Source: Streptococcus infantis (GTDB taxonomy: Bacteria > Bacillota > Bacilli > Lactobacillales > Streptococcaceae). Taken from it: a stretch of 50,247 nt of DNA. Location: NCBI RefSeq assembly GCF_019929575.1, contig NZ_JAHZPU010000013.1:1-50247 (forward strand), in the 5' to 3' direction. The translations under genes were made by a program, and so were the position numbers. Below are positions 1 to 9,047 of the stretch, in pieces. The notes below the pieces were generated by a model. The model was given only the letters and a program-made list of their open reading frames with translations. It was not told the origin of the DNA and searched no databases. Each line of letters opens with the position of its first letter. Position 1 is the first letter of the stretch.

Positions 1-2
1 GT

Positions 3-75
3 CAGCTCAAACAGCTTGAAAGATACTCGCTTAATCAGAGGAACAACTTTGTTGCACTTGACTTGACAATTGGGG
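3..75. repeat. Left copy of 73-bp inverted repeat at the window edges (probable IS end)
   Basis: These 73 bases are the exact reverse complement of 50175-50247; identity stops sharply after GACAATTGGGG. Contigs often break in multicopy elements, so I infer that both edges lie in copies of one insertion sequence, each showing the same end. The TTGCACTTGA-type terminus recalls IS30-family ends, but no transposase domain is visible, so the family is a guess. A frame from position 3 is open through the repeat to a stop near 110. Confidence 0.6.
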
Positions 76-109
76 TATTTAAAAAAATTAAAAAAAGATA
101 GTTTTAATC

Positions 110-138
110 TTGACAAGTAGGGGAAAACTTGATATCAT
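110..138 (+). promoter_or_regulatory. Promoter of the infC-rpmI-rplT operon
   Basis: TTGACA (110-115), a 17-bp spacer and TATCAT (133-138) form a near-consensus sigma-A promoter. Predicted transcription starts near 145, leaving a leader of about 157 nt before infC. Confidence 0.75.
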
Positions 139-144
139 ATAAAA

Positions 145-301
145 GTTGAGAAAAGCAGAAGTGAGAACTTCTCGCCTTGCGACTAACGTTGTCTGGCCCC
201 TACGGATCAAATTTCAGAAATGAAATATAATCATGTAGTGCGGGTTTGCGTTAGCAAGTCCGCTCTTGTTTTTCTCTAAATTAAAAAAAGAGGTGAAAAC
301 C
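145..301 (+). promoter_or_regulatory. infC operon leader with attenuator hairpin
   Basis: The leader holds a 10-bp hairpin (240-249 with 254-263, loop GTTA) followed by TCTTGTTTTTC, an intrinsic-terminator shape before the ribosome-binding site. Many Firmicutes regulate infC-rpmI-rplT by L20-dependent attenuation through such leaders. The hairpin is seen; L20 control is inferred. Confidence 0.6.
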
Positions 302-823
302 ATAGCAAAGCAAGACTTATTCATCAATGATGAAATTCGTGTACGTGAAGTTCGCTTAATCGGTCTTGAAGGTGAGCAATTGGGTATCAAACCACTAAGC
401 GAAGCGCAAGCACTTGCGGACGAAGCTAATGTGGACTTGGTTCTCATTCAACCTCAAGCTAAACCTCCTGTTGCAAAAATTATGGACTACGGTAAGTTCA
501 AATTTGAGTACCAGAAGAAGCAAAAAGAACAACGCAAGAAACAAAGCGTTGTGACCGTGAAAGAAGTTCGTTTGAGCCCAGTTATCGACAAGGGTGACTT
601 CGAAACTAAACTTCGCAATGCTCGCAAGTTCCTTGAAAAAGGAAACAAAGTGAAGGTATCCATTCGCTTTAAGGGTCGTATGATTACCCATAAAGAGATT
701 GGTGCAAAAGTTTTAGCCGACTTCGCTGAAGCAACTCAAGATATTGCAATCATCGAACAGCGTGCTAAAATGGATGGTCGTCAAATGTTCATGCAGTTGG
801 CGCCAGCAACTGACAAAAAATAA
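302..823 (+). CDS. infC: Translation initiation factor IF-3
   Basis: IF-3 binds the 30S subunit, prevents premature 50S joining and proofreads initiator tRNA and start codon. The 173-residue product has the usual N-domain (from [19 protein letters not shown]), a lysine/glutamine-rich linker at about residues 70-88 and the C-domain with the [11 protein letters not shown] segment. I place the start at ATA (302-304): it follows AGAGGTGA at normal spacing and gives the family's usual N-terminus. The upstream in-frame ATG at 266 lacks a Shine-Dalgarno sequence and lies in the leader next to the attenuator. Rare start codons are typical of infC and allow autoregulation. It leads the operon with rpmI and rplT. 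Confidence 0.93.
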   Translation: MAKQDLFINDEIRVREVRLIGLEGEQLGIKPLSEAQALADEANVDLVLIQPQAKPPVAKIMDYGKFKFEYQKKQKEQRKKQSVVTVKEVRLSPVIDKGDFETKLRNARKFLEKGNKVKVSIRFKGRMITHKEIGAKVLADFAEATQDIAIIEQRAKMDGRQMFMQLAPATDKK

Positions 824-855
824 TTGTCAGAAAGTTAAATAAAGGAGAAAAAATC

Positions 856-1056
856 ATGCCAAAACAAAAAACACACCGCGCATCAGCTAAACGTTTCAAA
901 CGTACAGGTTCTGGTGGACTTAAACGTTTCCGTGCTTATACATCTCACCGTTTCCACGGAAAAACTAAAAAACAACGTCGTCATCTTCGTAAAGCATCTA
1001 TGGTGCATGCAGGAGATTTCAAACGTATCAAAGCAATGCTTACTCGCTTGAAATAA
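856..1056 (+). CDS. rpmI: 50S ribosomal protein L35
   Basis: A 66-residue, strongly basic protein with the L35 signature [20 protein letters not shown] and a [13 protein letters not shown] C-terminal half. It is a structural protein of the large subunit. The start follows AAAGGAG, and it lies between infC and rplT in the conserved three-gene operon, 32 nt after infC. Confidence 0.97.
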   Translation: MPKQKTHRASAKRFKRTGSGGLKRFRAYTSHRFHGKTKKQRRHLRKASMVHAGDFKRIKAMLTRLK

Positions 1057-1107
1057 TCGCGTATTTGTAAGTAAACAATTCTAGGAAATATTTGGAGGAA
1101 ATAAAAC

Positions 1108-1467
1108 ATGGCACGTGTTAAAGGTGGCGTTGTATCACGCAAACGTCGTAAACGTATTCTTAAATTAGCAAAAGGTTACTATGGAGCTAAACACATCTTG
1201 TTCCGTACTGCAAAAGAACAAGTAATGAACTCTTACTACTATGCATACCGTGACCGTCGTCAAAAGAAACGTGACTTCCGTAAATTGTGGATCACACGTA
1301 TCAATGCGGCAGCTCGTTTGAACGGACTTTCATACTCACAATTGATGCATGGTTTGAAATTGGCTGAGATCGAAGTTAACCGTAAAATGCTTGCTGACTT
1401 GGCTGTTAACGATGCAGCAGCTTTCACAGCTCTTGCAGATGCAGCTAAAGCAAAACTTGGTAAATAA
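1108..1467 (+). CDS. rplT: 50S ribosomal protein L20
   Basis: A 119-residue L20 with the basic N-terminal extension ([20 protein letters not shown]) that threads into 23S rRNA, and a globular C-terminal domain. L20 assembles early into the 50S subunit and in Firmicutes represses its own operon by binding the leader mRNA, which fits the hairpin upstream of infC. TTTGGAGG precedes the start, and a strong terminator follows at 1476-1507. Confidence 0.97.
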
Positions 1468-1475
1468 TTATTCAT

Positions 1476-1507
1476 AAGACTGGTACAAGTTTGTCCCAGT
1501 CTTTTTT
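1476..1507 (+). terminator. Terminator of the infC-rpmI-rplT operon
   Basis: AAGACTGG (1476-1483) pairs with CCAGTCTT (1496-1503), running into a T tract. Confidence 0.85.
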
Positions 1508-1524
1508 AAACAAAGGAGAAAAAA

Positions 1525-1911
1525 ATGGCTTCAAAAATGCTACACACATGCTTACGAGTTGAAAATCTTGAAAAATCAATCGCTTTTTATCAAGATGCTT
1601 TTGGTTTTAAGGAATTACGTCGTAGAGACTTTCCAGACTATGCTTTCACTATTGTTTATCTTGGACTTGAAGGTGATGATTATGAGTTGGAGTTGACTTA
1701 CAACTATGATCACGGACCTTATGTTGTCGGTGATGGTTTTGCTCACATCGCCCTAAGTACACCTGATCTTGAGGCTCTTCACAAAGAACATAGCGAAAAA
1801 GGTTATGAAGTAACGGAACCTAAAGGACTTCCAGGTACTCAACCAAACTATTACTTTATCAAAGATCCAGATGGATACAAGGTAGAAGTGATTCGTGAAA
1901 AATCATTATAG
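1525..1911 (+). CDS. VOC-family protein (lactoylglutathione lyase-like)
   Basis: A 128-residue single-domain vicinal-oxygen-chelate protein. Two beta-alpha-beta-beta-beta modules are visible: LHTCLRVENLEKSIAFYQDAFGF at the N-terminus and FAHIALSTPDLE in the second half, ending with DPDGYKVEVIRE. The His and Glu residues expected as metal ligands of glyoxalase I are present (H8 region, ELELTYNYD, GFAHIA, KVEVI). Glyoxalase I activity on methylglyoxal adducts is inferred from family. AAGGAG precedes the start and flanking terminators suggest a single-gene unit. Confidence 0.85.
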   Translation: MASKMLHTCLRVENLEKSIAFYQDAFGFKELRRRDFPDYAFTIVYLGLEGDDYELELTYNYDHGPYVVGDGFAHIALSTPDLEALHKEHSEKGYEVTEPKGLPGTQPNYYFIKDPDGYKVEVIREKSL

Positions 1912-1919
1912 TTCCTATC

Positions 1920-1947
1920 GAGTAGCTTGTATGCTACTCTTTTTTTG
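1920..1947 (+). terminator. Terminator after VOC-family gene
   Basis: GAGTAGC (1920-1926) pairs with GCTACTC (1933-1939) and is followed by eight T residues. Confidence 0.85.
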
Positions 1948-1974
1948 AATTTGTAGTAGAATGAAAGAAAAACA

Positions 1975-2473
1975 ATGGCGTCAGGCATTCACTTAATTCA
2001 AAATTCAAAAATGTGCTCGTTCTTTCTTGAAGCTTTATTAAAGCGTGTGAGTCAAGGAAGAGAATTTAATCCAATAAATCCTTTGGTAGATCTCTATAAT
2101 TTACGCTGTTCCTTGTGGGGGAAAGAATTTAGCTAAGATTGTTGGTAACTTATGTCTCGGAAGAGCTCAAGGGAATGAATCCTTCTTTCCACTAGGGGCT
2201 GAAAGTGATGCTCCTGCATTAGCCGATGAAATTATTTATTTTGATGAACAAGGTGCGGTTTGTCGGTGTTTAAACTGGCGTGAAGCCCAAAGAACCATGT
2301 TAACAGAAGAAACCAAAGATGCTGTTTTAGTCATTGAAGCTATCAATGAAGACCAAGCATCACGAGTTCGGGAAGCAATGCTAGAATTACATACTAAAAT
2401 TGAGGAATATTTTGGTGTCAGTGGCAAGATCAGTCACTTGACAGCTACAAATCCTATCCTAGAGGTAGAATAA
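1975..2473 (+). pseudogene. Decayed B3/4-domain protein gene
   Basis: Two reading frames give pieces of one protein. Frame A (1975-2100) reads ...VSQGREFNPINPLVDLYN; frame B (2102-2473) continues YAVPCGGKNLAKIVGNL...LTATNPILEVE and ends at TAA 2471-2473. The join lacks a few residues and changes frame, and the N-terminus is missing. The PCGG, LGAESDAP and NWREAQRTML motifs match the B3/4 domain of PheT, found in free-standing form in many streptococci, with suggested roles near tRNA quality control. No ribosome-binding site is seen before 1975. It accounts for most of the 679-bp gap before dnaE. Confidence 0.8.
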
Positions 2474-2532
2474 TGAATGGGAATCACGGTTAATTCAACT
2501 GTGGTTCTTTTTTCTACAAGGGAAGAAAGAAA

Positions 2533-2562
2533 TTGTTTTTCTATTTTCTAAAATGGTATAAT
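2533..2562 (+). promoter_or_regulatory. Likely dnaE promoter
   Basis: TATAAT (2557-2562) is preceded by TGG, an extended -10, with a weak -35 TTGTTT at 2533-2538 and an 18-bp spacer. It ends 28 nt before the dnaE start. Confidence 0.6.
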
Positions 2563-2590
2563 ATAAGGAGAAAAAGGGAGGTGATAGTGA

Positions 2591-5500
2591 GTGATTGCAC
2601 AACTTGATACAAAAACGGTTTATAGTTTCATGGAGAGTATGATTTCCATTCGGAAGTATGTTGATCAAGGAAAAGCATACGGCTACTCAGCACTTGGAAT
2701 CATGGATGTTGACAATCTCTATGGAGCTTATTATTTTATCAAAGAGTGCCAAAAACAGGGGCTTCAGCCCTTATTAGGTCTTGAGATGACCGTTCATCAT
2801 AAGGAGGAGCTCGTCAACCTTCGATTTTTAGCCTTGTCAAATCGTGGTTATCGAAATCTCATGAAGCTTTCGACTCTAAAAATGACAGGTAAAAAAGAAT
2901 GGACTGATTTTTATTCTTACCTTGAAGATGTTTGTGTTATTGTTCCCTATTATTCTGCAATTGATTCCTTGGACTTAGGGCATGACTATTATATCGGAGT
3001 GTATCCAGATACACCTCAGTCGAATTTTTCTCACTCCATTCTCCCACTTTATCGTGTTAATTCCTTCGAATCTGAGGATTTAGAAACGCTTCAAATGCTC
3101 AAGGCGATTAAGGAAAATGTGACCTTGCGAGAGGTAGATGTTCAATCGCAACAAGGCTTGTTTTTACCTGCTGACCGTTTAGAACAGATTTTTTTAGAGA
3201 AATTTCCACTCGCGCTTGAAAATCTTGCAAGATTAATCAAGGAAGCTTCCTATGAGATTGATAGTAGTCTCAAGCTTCCACGCTTCAATCCAGAGAGACC
3301 AGCTGTTGAAGAGTTGCGCGAAAGAGCTATTAAGGGATTGGAACAGAAAGGCTTACTCGATTCAGTTTATCAGGAACGTTTGGAAGAAGAACTATCTGTG
3401 ATTCATGACATGGGTTTCGATGACTATTTCTTGGTTGTCTGGGATCTCTTACGTTTTGGTCGTTCTCAGGGATATTATATGGGAATGGGACGTGGGTCTG
3501 CAGTTGGAAGTCTAGTGGCCTATGCCTTAAATATTACTGGTATTGATCCTGTAGCTAAAAACCTTATCTTTGAGCGCTTTTTAAATCGTGAACGCTATAC
3601 CATGCCTGATATCGATATTGATATTCCTGATATCTATCGTCCTGAATTTATCCGCTATGTTCGTGACCGTTATGGTAGTATTCACGCTGCTCAGATAGTC
3701 ACTTACTCGACTTTTGGTGCCAAACAGGCTATCCGAGATGTTTTTAAACGGTATGGTGTTCCCGAGTACGAGTTGACATCCATAACCAAGAAAATTGGTT
3801 TCAAAGATACCTTGACAAGCGCCTATGAAGGCAATCTAGGCTTTAGACAACTGATTCAAAGTAAGATTGAGTACCTAAAGGCTTTTGAAATTGCCAAAAA
3901 GATAGAAGGCTATCCTCGACAGACCTCTATCCATGCTGCTGGTGTCGTGATTAGTGATAAAAATCTAACGGACTATATTCCTCTTAAGTATGGTGAGGAT
4001 ATGCTCATTACCCAGTATGATGCTCATGGAGTTGAAGGAAATGGTTTGCTCAAGATGGATTTCTTGGGCTTAAGAAACCTAACTTTCGCTCAAAAAATGC
4101 AGGAGCTCTTATTTGAAACTCAAGGAATTCAGTTAAGGATTGAGGAAATTGACCTTGAAGATAGGGGAACTTTAGCCCTCTTTGCAGCTGGGAAGACCAA
4201 GGGGATTTTTCAGTTTGAACAACCTGGTGCTATTCGCTTATTAAAGCGCGTGAAACCAGAAAGCTTTGAAGAAGTAGTGGCAACGACTTCCCTCAACAGA
4301 CCGGGAGCGAGTGACTATATCAACAACTTTGTGGCTCGAAAACATGGTAAAGAAAAGGTAACAGTTCTGGACCCAGTTTTGGAAGATATTCTGGCTCCAA
4401 CATATGGCATTATGCTTTACCAAGAGCAGGTTATGCAAGTGGCACAGCGTTACGCTGGTTTCAGCCTTGGGAAAGCCGACATTTTACGTCGTGCCATGGG
4501 GAAAAAGAACGCAGCTGAGATGCACCGAATGGAAGAAAGTTTCATCCAAGGTGCACTCGAAAAAGGACATAGCAAAGAACAGGCGCAAGAAGTTTTTGCT
4601 GTCATGGAAAAATTTGCTGGATACGGTTTTAACCGTTCCCACGCTTACGCTTATGCGGCTTTAGCCTTCCAGCTTGCTTACTTTAAAACACATTACCCAG
4701 CTATCTTTTATCAAGTCATGCTCAACTATGCCAGTGGAGATTATATTCTCGATGCCCTCGAAATGGGCTTTGAATTGACACCACTCTCTATCAATACAAT
4801 CCCATATCAGGATAAATTGACAGACAAGACTATTTACTTGGGACTTAAGAGTATCAAGGGGATGCCTCGAGATTTTGCCTATTGGATTTTAGAGAATCGT
4901 CCTTTTAGTAGTGTCGAAGATTTTGTCACTCGCTTGCCTAAAAATTATCAGAAGTTGAGTCTTTTAACTCCCCTAGTCGAGATTGGTTTATTTGATAGTT
5001 TTGAAAAAAATCGCCAAAAAATCTTATCCAATTTACCTACTTTGTTTATTTTTGTGGAAGAATTGGGTAGTTTATTTGCAGATAATAGCTACAATTGGCT
5101 TGAGAGTGAGGATTTTACGCAAGTCGAAAAGTTTCGTAAGGAACAGGAGTGGCTTGGAGTCGGTATCAGTCCGCATCCCTTACTGATTTTAGCAAAGAAT
5201 CCCCTCTATCCAATTGTGAGTTTGTCTGAACTATCTGAAGGACAGACAGCTACAGTACTCGTTGAGGTAGAATCCATTCGTGTCATTCGTACTAAAAAAG
5301 GTGAAAACATGGCTTTTCTGAAAGTTAGTGATAGTAAAATGAAGCTTGAAGTCACAGTTTTTTCTGACCAGTATCGCCAATTTAAAAATCTCTTACATGA
5401 AGGAAGATTTTACTACCTTAATGGAAAAGTGCAGGTAAGAGACGGTCGCCTTCAGTTAGTGTTAAATAATCTAAAAGAAGCAGTGAGTGAACGATTTTGG

Positions 5501-5692
5501 ATTCAGGCTGCTGATCATGAACATGATTCTGAAATTTATCATATTCTAGAACAATACAAGGGACAAATTCCTGTCATCATTCGCTATGAAAATGAACAAA
5601 AAAATGTCCTTTTGCCGGGTTATTTTGTTGCAAAAGATGTTAGTTTACAGGAATCTTTGAGTCAAATAACTATGAAAACGATTTATCGTTAA
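2591..5692 (+). CDS. dnaE: DNA polymerase III alpha subunit, DnaE type
   Basis: A 1033-residue replicative polymerase of the short Gram-positive DnaE class, which extends primers before handing over to PolC. Visible in order: an N-terminal PHP-like domain in which the usual metal-binding HxH motif is absent (DTKTVYSFMESM); the palm with GRGSAVGSL (about residue 300) and the catalytic PDIDIDIPD (about 338), the third acidic residue probably in KMDFLGL (about 490); the beta-binding region; and a C-terminal OB-fold (about 880-960). It starts at GTG 2591 after GGGAGGTGAT. No exonuclease domain is present, as expected beside PolC. The gene precedes pfkA, as in other streptococci. Confidence 0.95.
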   Translation: MIAQLDTKTVYSFMESMISIRKYVDQGKAYGYSALGIMDVDNLYGAYYFIKECQKQGLQPLLGLEMTVHHKEELVNLRFLALSNRGYRNLMKLSTLKMTGKKEWTDFYSYLEDVCVIVPYYSAIDSLDLGHDYYIGVYPDTPQSNFSHSILPLYRVNSFESEDLETLQMLKAIKENVTLREVDVQSQQGLFLPADRLEQIFLEKFPLALENLARLIKEASYEIDSSLKLPRFNPERPAVEELRERAIKGLEQKGLLDSVYQERLEEELSVIHDMGFDDYFLVVWDLLRFGRSQGYYMGMGRGSAVGSLVAYALNITGIDPVAKNLIFERFLNRERYTMPDIDIDIPDIYRPEFIRYVRDRYGSIHAAQIVTYSTFGAKQAIRDVFKRYGVPEYELTSITKKIGFKDTLTSAYEGNLGFRQLIQSKIEYLKAFEIAKKIEGYPRQTSIHAAGVVISDKNLTDYIPLKYGEDMLITQYDAHGVEGNGLLKMDFLGLRNLTFAQKMQELLFETQGIQLRIEEIDLEDRGTLALFAAGKTKGIFQFEQPGAIRLLKRVKPESFEEVVATTSLNRPGASDYINNFVARKHGKEKVTVLDPVLEDILAPTYGIMLYQEQVMQVAQRYAGFSLGKADILRRAMGKKNAAEMHRMEESFIQGALEKGHSKEQAQEVFAVMEKFAGYGFNRSHAYAYAALAFQLAYFKTHYPAIFYQVMLNYASGDYILDALEMGFELTPLSINTIPYQDKLTDKTIYLGLKSIKGMPRDFAYWILENRPFSSVEDFVTRLPKNYQKLSLLTPLVEIGLFDSFEKNRQKILSNLPTLFIFVEELGSLFADNSYNWLESEDFTQVEKFRKEQEWLGVGISPHPLLILAKNPLYPIVSLSELSEGQTATVLVEVESIRVIRTKKGENMAFLKVSDSKMKLEVTVFSDQYRQFKNLLHEGRFYYLNGKVQVRDGRLQLVLNNLKEAVSERFWIQAADHEHDSEIYHILEQYKGQIPVIIRYENEQKNVLLPGYFVAKDVSLQESLSQITMKTIYR

Positions 5693-5724
5693 AAATCAAT
5701 GAAAATAAAAGAATTTTAACTTTA

Positions 5725-5737
5725 ATTATGGTATAAT
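5725..5737 (+). promoter_or_regulatory. Extended -10 promoter of pfkA-pyk
   Basis: TTATGGTATAAT includes TATAAT at 5732-5737 with TGG directly upstream. No good -35 is seen at the expected distance, typical of extended -10 promoters. Confidence 0.6.
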
Positions 5738-5752
5738 CAGTTAGAATGTTAA

Positions 5753-6781
<1,029 letters not shown>

Positions 6782-6847
6782 TCAACTTTAACTAAACTGG
6801 TAAAATGACCATAAAAGGTCAAATTATATAAAGGAGTCACAAAAATC

Positions 6848-8353
6848 ATGAACAAACGTGTAAAAATCGTTGCAACTTTGGGTCCTGCGGTAGAAATCCG
6901 TGGTGGTAAAAAATTCGGTGAAGACGGATACTGGGGTGAAAAACTTGACGTTGAAGCTTCAGCTAAAAACATTGCTCAATTGATTGAAGCAGGAGCTAAC
7001 ACTTTCCGTTTCAACTTCTCACACGGTGACCACCAAGAACAAGGTGACCGTATGTCAACTGTTAAACTTGCAGAAAAACTTGCAGGTAAAAAAGTTGGTT
7101 TCCTTCTTGATACTAAAGGACCAGAAATCCGTACTGAATTGTTCGAAGGCGAAGCTAAAGAGTACTCATACAAAACTGGTGAAAAAATCCGTGTTGCAAC
7201 TAAACAAGGAATCAAATCAACTCGTGAAGTGATTGCTTTGAACGTTGCTGGAGCTCTTGACATCTATGATGACGTTGAAGTTGGTCGCCAAGTATTGGTT
7301 GACGATGGTAAACTTGGTCTTCGTGTTGTAGAAAAAGACGATGCAACTCGTGAATTTGTCGTTGAAGTTGAAAACGACGGTGTTATCGCTAAACAAAAAG
7401 GTGTAAACATCCCTAACACTAAAATTCCTTTCCCAGCTCTTGCTGAACGTGATAACGCTGATATCCGCTTCGGTCTTGAACAAGGTATCAACTTCATCGC
7501 GATCTCATTCGTACGTACTGCAAAAGACGTGAACGAAGTTCGTGCAATCTGTGAAGAAACTGGTAACGGTCACGTTCAATTGTTCGCTAAAATCGAAAAC
7601 CAACAAGGTATCGATAACTTGGACGAAATCATTGAAGCTGCTGACGGTATCATGATCGCTCGTGGTGACATGGGTATCGAAGTACCATTTGAAATGGTTC
7701 CAGTTTACCAAAAAATGATCATCACTAAAGTGAACGCTGCTGGTAAAGTTGTTATCACTGCAACAAACATGCTTGAAACAATGACTGAAAAACCACGTGC
7801 AACTCGTTCAGAAGTATCAGACGTATTTAACGCTGTTATCGACGGAACTGATGCTACAATGCTTTCAGGTGAGTCAGCAAATGGTAAATACCCACTTGAG
7901 TCTGTTCGTACAATGGCTACAATCGACAAGAACGCTCAAACTCTTCTTAACGAATACGGACGTTTGAACTCAGATTCATTTGAACGTAACTCTAAGACAG
8001 AAGTTATGGCTTCAGCAGTTAAAGACGCTACAAACTCAATGGACATCAAATTGGTTGTAACTCTTACTAAGACTGGTCACACAGCACGTTTGATCTCTAA
8101 ATATCGTCCAAATGCTGATATCTTGGCATTGACATTTGACGAATTGACAGAACGTGGATTGATGTTGAACTGGGGTGTTATCCCAATGTTGACAGAAGCT
8201 CCATCATCAACTGATGATATGTTCGAAATTGCTGAACGTAAAGCAGTTGAAGCAGGTCTTGTACAATCTGGTGACGATATCGTTATCGTTGCAGGTGTGC
8301 CACTTGGTGAAGCAGTTCGTACTAACACAATGCGTATCCGCACTGTACGTTAA
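6848..8353 (+). CDS. pyk: Pyruvate kinase
   Basis: Converts phosphoenolpyruvate and ADP to pyruvate and ATP. The 501-residue protein shows the N-terminal barrel start (KRVKIVATLGPA), the phosphate-binding DTKGPEIR, the catalytic-loop lysine in LFAKIENQQG, and MIARGDMGIEVPFE, which supplies metal-binding acidic residues. The C-terminal allosteric domain contains TKTGHTARLISKYRP. Streptococcal Pyk is normally activated by fructose 1,6-bisphosphate, linking it to the pfkA product upstream; this control is family knowledge. Codon usage is biased as in highly expressed genes. A strong terminator follows. Confidence 0.97.
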   Translation: MNKRVKIVATLGPAVEIRGGKKFGEDGYWGEKLDVEASAKNIAQLIEAGANTFRFNFSHGDHQEQGDRMSTVKLAEKLAGKKVGFLLDTKGPEIRTELFEGEAKEYSYKTGEKIRVATKQGIKSTREVIALNVAGALDIYDDVEVGRQVLVDDGKLGLRVVEKDDATREFVVEVENDGVIAKQKGVNIPNTKIPFPALAERDNADIRFGLEQGINFIAISFVRTAKDVNEVRAICEETGNGHVQLFAKIENQQGIDNLDEIIEAADGIMIARGDMGIEVPFEMVPVYQKMIITKVNAAGKVVITATNMLETMTEKPRATRSEVSDVFNAVIDGTDATMLSGESANGKYPLESVRTMATIDKNAQTLLNEYGRLNSDSFERNSKTEVMASAVKDATNSMDIKLVVTLTKTGHTARLISKYRPNADILALTFDELTERGLMLNWGVIPMLTEAPSSTDDMFEIAERKAVEAGLVQSGDDIVIVAGVPLGEAVRTNTMRIRTVR

Positions 8354-8363
8354 TCTAATATTA

Positions 8364-8412
8364 AAAAGCCTATCATATCAAGCTTTCTAGCTTGTGTGAT
8401 AGGTCTTTTTTT
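8364..8412 (+). terminator. Terminator of pfkA-pyk
   Basis: GCCTATCA and its complement TGATAGG(T) form a long stem around CAAGCTTTCTAGCTTG, followed by a run of T residues from 8405. Confidence 0.88.
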
Positions 8413-8645
8413 GTGGCGAGGGGTAAAATATATCATTTTCCTTTCAATACTAAGGTATATAATACAGTTTGCCCTGTAACTTTTGCTGTAATTAGAGATT
8501 TCATTGGTCATCTTAGTATCTTTTTGTCTAAATCTAGCTAGGATTTTTTGGATAATAAGTCTATAAGTGTTTGATTGTTGCTTGAGTTTATTGCTATTTG
8601 GACAGAAAGGATTGCTAAAAGATAGGGTTTAGTAGTGTTTAGGAA
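8413..8645. other. Gene-free stretch between pyk terminator and the small RNA
   Basis: No convincing coding region on either strand. The longest clean minus-strand frame with an ATG encodes only 23 residues and lacks a good ribosome-binding site. It may be worn-down DNA, but I recognise no parent element. Confidence 0.5.
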
Positions 8646-8679
8646 AATAAAAAAAGCTCTCTGGAAAACCAGAAAGCTT
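8646..8679 (-). terminator. Terminator of the minus-strand small RNA
   Basis: On the minus strand an 11-bp stem (8669-8679 with 8654-8664, loop TTTT) is followed by a TTTTTATT tract. Confidence 0.88.
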
Positions 8680-8790
8680 TGAGAGGCATCTCCATGTGAG
8701 AAACCGGTTCACACAATTTCTCAAGGTCCGCTCCTGCGTTATGACCTCCTTTGCTCAATAGTAGCTCTCGCTACATATCGACTCATCGCA
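8648..8790 (-). ncRNA. Structured small RNA of about 143 nt, family not identified
   Basis: A self-contained minus-strand transcription unit without an ORF of note: a consensus promoter at 8797-8825, predicted start near 8790 and a strong intrinsic terminator at 8646-8679. Inside are a GTAGC-GAGA-GCTAC tetraloop hairpin (8761-8774) and a perfect 7-bp stem (8697-8703 with 8717-8723). It lacks the hallmarks of tmRNA, RNase P RNA, SRP RNA helix 8 and T-box leaders. A 6S-like or other housekeeping RNA is possible, since short complementary tracts exist near its 5' and 3' ends, but I cannot name it. Confidence 0.7.
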
Positions 8791-8796
8791 AGTTTC

Positions 8797-8825
8797 ATTT
8801 TACTATAAGGTCGAAAAAAAGTCAA
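8797..8825 (-). promoter_or_regulatory. Promoter of the small RNA
   Basis: On the minus strand: TTGACT (8825-8820), a 17-bp spacer and TAAAAT (8802-8797). Confidence 0.8.
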
Positions 8826-8851
8826 TAAAAAAGTTCCTACAAAAAGGAACT
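8826..8851 (-). terminator. Terminator of tRNA-Thr
   Basis: On the minus strand AGTTCCT (8851-8845) pairs with AGGAACT (8838-8832), followed by TTTTTT. Confidence 0.85.
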
Positions 8852-8860
8852 GTTAAACAA

Positions 8861-8933
8861 TGCTAATTGCCGGGATCGAACCGGCGACCTCATCCTTACC
8901 ATGGATGCGCTCTGCCTACTGAGCTAAATCAGC
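8861..8933 (-). tRNA. tRNA-Thr (anticodon GGU)
   Basis: The minus strand folds as a full cloverleaf of 73 nt without CCA: acceptor GCTGATT with AATTAGC (one G-U pair), D arm AGCTCAGTAGGCAGAGC, anticodon stem CATCC/GGATG around loop ATGGTAA giving anticodon GGT, and T arm GCCGG-TTCGATC-CCGGC. Discriminator base A. It has its own promoter (8944-8972) and terminator (8826-8851). Confidence 0.95.
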
Positions 8934-8943
8934 TTACTTAAAA

Positions 8944-8972
8944 AGTATACTATAGATTCAAATCTTTGTCAA
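8944..8972 (-). promoter_or_regulatory. Promoter of tRNA-Thr
   Basis: On the minus strand TTGACA (8972-8967), a 17-bp spacer and TATACT (8949-8944), about 10 nt before the mature tRNA 5' end. Confidence 0.85.
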
Positions 8973-9013
8973 TAAAATGTTTTATTTAAAAGTAATCAGC
9001 TGTCAGTCAAACT

Positions 9014-9047
9014 AAAATGGCTTAAGAGAGTATCCCTCAGCCATTTT
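9014..9047 (-). terminator. Probable terminator of the acyltransferase gene
   Basis: AAAATGGCT (9014-9022) and AGCCATTTT (9039-9047) form a 9-bp stem overlapping the stop of the minus-strand acyltransferase. The tract after it is short, so efficiency is uncertain. Confidence 0.6.

Noticed and set aside
8450..8520. 23-codon minus-strand ORF in the gap after pyk
   Set aside because: Short, no convincing ribosome-binding site and no recognisable peptide class.
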